From an uncultured Erythrobacter sp. (lineage in GTDB: Bacteria; Pseudomonadota; Alphaproteobacteria; Sphingomonadales; Sphingomonadaceae): 7,758 bases of DNA. Below are positions 5,974-7,758 of this stretch, piece by piece. The position numbers and the translations under genes are program-made. Positions within the stretch are counted from its first letter, which is position 1; the number at the start of each line of letters is the position of its first letter. Below the pieces are notes generated by a model. The model was not told where the DNA came from. It saw nothing but the letters and a program-made list of their open reading frames with translations, and did not search any database. The stretch spans positions 1 to 7,758 of the forward strand of contig CAJXTZ010000079.1 in NCBI GenBank assembly GCA_913061345.1, written 5' to 3'.

Positions 5974-6011
5974 TGAAAAAAGCCGCGTCCATGAGAAAAC
6001 CCTCTCCATGA
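5973..6011 (+). other. Possible 12-codon coupling minicistron
   Basis: The cmk stop and an ATG share the sequence TGATG (5971-5975). That ATG opens a frame reading MKKAASMRKPSP and stopping with the TGA at 6009-6011. This TGA in turn overlaps the ATG of the YjdF gene (ATGA, 6008-6011). Neither ATG has a good ribosome binding site. Reinitiation across the two junctions could link translation of cmk and the YjdF gene. Expression of the peptide is inferred only from this geometry. Confidence 0.35.
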
Positions 6012-6622
6012 ACGGCGTACGTGCTCTCTCGCTGCTTTGCGCTATCTGGATCACCGCGCTGATCAGATCGGCCTGGGCACCTTACGATCGCGCCACCTGG
6101 CTGATGGAGGTTGCACCGGTGCTGGTCGCAATACCGGTGCTTTTACTGACCCGACGCTTTTTTCCTCTCACTACGCTCGCTCTTTCGCTGATCGGCTTCC
6201 ATGGTCTCGTGTTGATCCATGGCGGCGCATACACCTATGCGCGCGTGCCCATAGGTTTCGAAGTGCAGGACTGGCTGGGCCTGGCGCGCAACCCTTACGA
6301 CCGGTTCGGTCATCTGATGCAGGGCTTCGTCCCCGCCATCGTGTTTCGCGAAATGCTGCTGCGTCTGTCTCCTTTGCGCCCCGGCTGGCTACTTAACGCG
6401 CTGCTTCTGGCCTGTTGCCTTGCTGTTAGCGCGAGTTACGAGCTGATTGAGTTCGGCGCAGCCATGGCTCTGGGCCAGGGTGCGGACGAATTCCTCGGCA
6501 CGCAAGGCGATCAGTGGGACACGCAATGGGACATGCTGATGTGCCTGATCGGCGCAGGTCTGGCGCTGTTGCTGCTGTCGCGCTGGCATGATCGCCAACT
6601 GGCGCGGCTTGTAAGCGCCTAG
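6008..6622 (+). CDS. YjdF family (DUF2238) inner-membrane protein
   Basis: A 204-residue polytopic membrane protein close in length to E. coli YjdF (about 209). Hydrophobic segments are visible at about residues 6-23, 33-49, 54-72, 104-118, 127-146 and 177-191. Family-type conserved stretches are NPYDRFGHLMQGFVPA (95-110) and SYELIEFGAAM (143-153), followed by DEFLGTQGDQWDTQWDM (160-176), rich in charged and aromatic residues that may form a site at the membrane face. Function is not established. I chose the ATG at 6008: an upstream TTG at 5942 would overlap cmk and add unrelated residues. There is no clear ribosome binding site, so coupling to upstream translation is likely. It is the last gene of the aroA operon. 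Its TAG overlaps the stop of the convergent DUF962 gene. Confidence 0.88.
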   Translation: MNGVRALSLLCAIWITALIRSAWAPYDRATWLMEVAPVLVAIPVLLLTRRFFPLTTLALSLIGFHGLVLIHGGAYTYARVPIGFEVQDWLGLARNPYDRFGHLMQGFVPAIVFREMLLRLSPLRPGWLLNALLLACCLAVSASYELIEFGAAMALGQGADEFLGTQGDQWDTQWDMLMCLIGAGLALLLLSRWHDRQLARLVSA

Positions 6623-7098
6623 CCTTCGACCTCTCGTCGCAAGTCTTTCATCAGGCCTAGCGCGAACAGGCCTTCCACCACCACGAACAGCGGCCCGACA
6701 AGGAAACTGCGAAGATCATCGACAAAAGCGGGTTTGCGGCCTTCGAACTTGTGCCCGACCAACTGAAAAACCCAGCCGACAATGAACATCGCGATACCGC
6801 CGCCAAGCCATGTAGCCGCAGAGTCCTGCGCTATTCGATGGCCAACCACGACGAACAGCGCCAAGAGCCCCGCCATGATGAGGCCGGTCCGCAGATCGAG
6901 GCGCAGATACCAGAGCGAAGCCAGAACCCCCGCAACCACGGCCGGGGTAATGGCGAAGTCCCCGATCTCCAGCGCCGGTCGGGATAGCAGAATCGTTATG
7001 CCCAGCACGATCGTCGGAATGCCTATCGCATGGGTCAGCACGTTGCGGTGATCGTGGTGGTATTCGCGGTATTTCGACAGCTGCCGTGCAATGCTCAT
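6619..7098 (-). CDS. DUF962 / Mpo1-like membrane protein
   Basis: A 159-residue membrane protein of the DUF962 family, which includes yeast Mpo1 (YGL010w), an Fe(II)-dependent dioxygenase acting in 2-hydroxy fatty acid breakdown. Signature regions are present: YREYHHDHRNVLTHAIGIP (residues 10-28) and QLVGHKFEGRKPA (112-124), supplying conserved histidines H14, H17, H23, H87 and H116 that could bind metal. Hydrophobic segments fall at about 25-39, 50-65, 72-87, 98-115 and 132-150. Whether the bacterial protein acts on hydroxy fatty acids is unproven; sphingomonads do contain 2-hydroxy fatty acids in sphingolipids, which makes it plausible. The ATG at 7096-7098 is preceded by GGGAAGAGGA. The gene runs opposite to its neighbours and its stop shares CTAG (6619-6622) with the YjdF gene stop. 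Confidence 0.9.
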   Translation of the reverse strand: MSIARQLSKYREYHHDHRNVLTHAIGIPTIVLGITILLSRPALEIGDFAITPAVVAGVLASLWYLRLDLRTGLIMAGLLALFVVVGHRIAQDSAATWLGGGIAMFIVGWVFQLVGHKFEGRKPAFVDDLRSFLVGPLFVVVEGLFALGLMKDLRREVEG

Positions 7099-7220
7099 TC
7101 CTCTTCCCTACACCAGAATCTGGCGCTCAGAAAGTCACCGCCATGAGCGCCATACCGCAGCATTACCGTACCCTTCGATTCACCGACGGAATGCGAACCT
7201 TTGATTTTCCGGCCAGGACC

Positions 7221-7238
7221 GTGTTCCAAGTGTTCCAC
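7221..7238 (+). repeat. Tandem 9-mer GTGTTCCA(A/C)
   Basis: GTGTTCCAA (7221-7229) is followed directly by GTGTTCCAC (7230-7238). Two copies nearly a helical turn apart could be a protein binding site or chance. Confidence 0.6.
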
Positions 7239-7432
7239 ATTAGGCCCGCGCGCAGACGCTCGGAGTCGCTTTCACCTTGCGTTCTTTAGTGTTTTCGCCT
7301 AGGCGCGCGTCCGTTCGATGGACGGATTACATGTCCGCGAATGCCAAGCCATCATGGTCGGCTATTCCACCGGGGCGCAACGACGCCCATGCCATGATCG
7401 TTTGCGTGTTCGCGAGCCTGCCGTTCGGAGGA

Positions 7433-7462
7433 TGCCTGTGCCGACACGAGGTCGCACAGGCA
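7433..7462 (+). promoter_or_regulatory. Long hairpin in the rpsA upstream region
   Basis: TGCCTGTG (7433-7440) pairs with CACAGGCA (7455-7462) and CGAC (7442-7445) pairs with GTCG (7451-7454). This gives 12 base pairs around a single bulged C (7441) and a five-base loop. It ends 103 bases before the rpsA ATG and is immediately followed by the shared dyad at 7463-7481. It may be a leader structure controlling S1 synthesis or an intergenic repeat; the sequence alone does not decide. Confidence 0.55.
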
Positions 7463-7481
7463 GTTCGGCCTTTTGGCCCGC
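7463..7481. repeat. Second copy of the shared 19-bp dyad element
   Basis: GTTCGGCCTTTTGGCCCGC matches 2555-2573 at 17 of 19 positions. The two differences fall in the centre, between the GGCC arms (7467-7470 and 7475-7478), so the pairing arms are kept. Confidence 0.7.
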
Positions 7482-7565
7482 CTCTCGCAATCCCGCGGGG
7501 CGCGGAGACAAGACCCCCAGACGAACTGGGTGGCCGGTAAAATGATTGATTAGGAACACCAACAC

Positions 7566-7758
7566 ATGGCTACTTCTGCCAATCCGAGCCGCGACGATTT
7601 CGCGGCAATGCTTGACGAACAACTCGGCGGTGCCGAGGGCGGCTTCGAAGGTCGCGTCGTCAAGGGAACCGTCACCGCCATCGAAAACGGCATGGCGGTT
7701 GTCGACGTAGGCCTCAAGAGCGAGGGCCGCGTCAACCTCAAGGAATTCTCCCGCGTCG
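7566..7758 (+). CDS. rpsA: 30S ribosomal protein S1, N-terminal part (cut by window end)
   Basis: The first 64 codons of ribosomal protein S1, which binds mRNA and helps it load on the 30S subunit. The sequence starts MATSANPSRDDFAAMLDEQL, and the first S1 (OB-fold) domain begins around residue 28 with GRVVKGTVTAIENGMAVVDVG, then KSEGRVNLKEFSRV. The frame is still open at the window end; the complete protein would be expected to have about 560-570 residues and six S1 repeats. The ATG at 7566 has AGGAA nine bases upstream. It follows the aroA-cmk region, as is usual in alphaproteobacteria, but is separated from cmk by two genes and a long spacer, so it probably has its own promoter. Confidence 0.95.
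   Translation, partial: MATSANPSRDDFAAMLDEQLGGAEGGFEGRVVKGTVTAIENGMAVVDVGLKSEGRVNLKEFSRV

Larger units (their letters stand above)
7099..7565. other. Gene-free spacer upstream of rpsA (467 bp)
   Basis: No convincing coding region. A 48-codon frame from the ATG at 7143 resembles nothing I know and lacks a good ribosome binding site. The stretch should contain the promoter of the DUF962 gene at its left and of rpsA further right, but no clear -35/-10 pair stands out. Visible structure includes a tandem GTGTTCCA(A/C) at 7221-7238, a 12-bp bulged hairpin at 7433-7462, the dyad at 7463-7481 shared with the other spacer, and a small CCCAG/CTGGG hairpin at 7516-7530. The latter lies 35 bases ahead of the rpsA start. 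Confidence 0.55.

Noticed and set aside
7086..7289. Short plus-strand frame, or its 48-codon version from the ATG at 7143, as a small gene or gene remnant
   Set aside because: No recognisable protein, no good ribosome binding site, and the frame runs through the DUF962 start and non-coding DNA.
7277..7622. Overlapping short frames on both strands before rpsA
   Set aside because: They cross the hairpins and the rpsA start and look like GC-driven chance frames.

Overview
The window looks like an ordinary chromosomal segment of a GC-rich alphaproteobacterium, most likely of the order Sphingomonadales (Erythrobacteraceae/Sphingomonadaceae type). This rests on protein character and gene order, not on a database search: an S16 protein with a long Ala/Glu tail, a FYDLN-acid zinc-ribbon protein divergent from aroA, and the alphaproteobacterial aroA ... 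cmk ... rpsA order. No phage, insertion sequence, CRISPR or defence locus is visible. The first 24 bases are not genomic: they match the end of an Illumina Nextera transposase adapter, so the window begins at a contig edge.

Layout. Positions 33-2103 (minus strand) hold ffh followed by rpsP, a co-directional pair in which the SRP GTPase gene precedes the S16 gene; in many bacteria rimM and trmD would follow, but the contig stops here. Upstream of ffh, also on the minus strand, is tRNA-Ala(GGC) at 2245-2320 with an encoded CCA end. Positions 2321-2724 have no gene but carry several strong GC-rich inverted repeats. A small FYDLN-acid protein (2725-3048, minus) is divergent from a plus-strand operon: aroA (3211-4554), a secreted DUF411 metal-site protein (4586-5038), a three-helix CBU_0592-like membrane protein (5051-5344), cmk (5341-5973) and a YjdF/DUF2238 membrane protein (6008-6622). 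A convergent minus-strand gene for a DUF962/Mpo1-like membrane protein (6619-7098) shares its stop-codon bases with the YjdF gene. A second gene-free stretch (7099-7565) precedes rpsA, whose first 64 codons close the window.

Functionally the genes are housekeeping: translation (rpsP, rpsA, tRNA-Ala), co-translational membrane targeting (ffh), aromatic amino-acid synthesis (aroA) and CMP/dCMP phosphorylation (cmk). The less usual part is the accessory content wedged into the aroA-cmk-rpsA block: two small genes between aroA and cmk, and two membrane-protein genes plus a structured spacer between cmk and rpsA. I found no convincing new biological system. The most interesting leads are a 19-bp dyad shared by the two gene-free spacers, a long hairpin ahead of rpsA, and a possible 12-codon coupling cistron between cmk and the YjdF gene.
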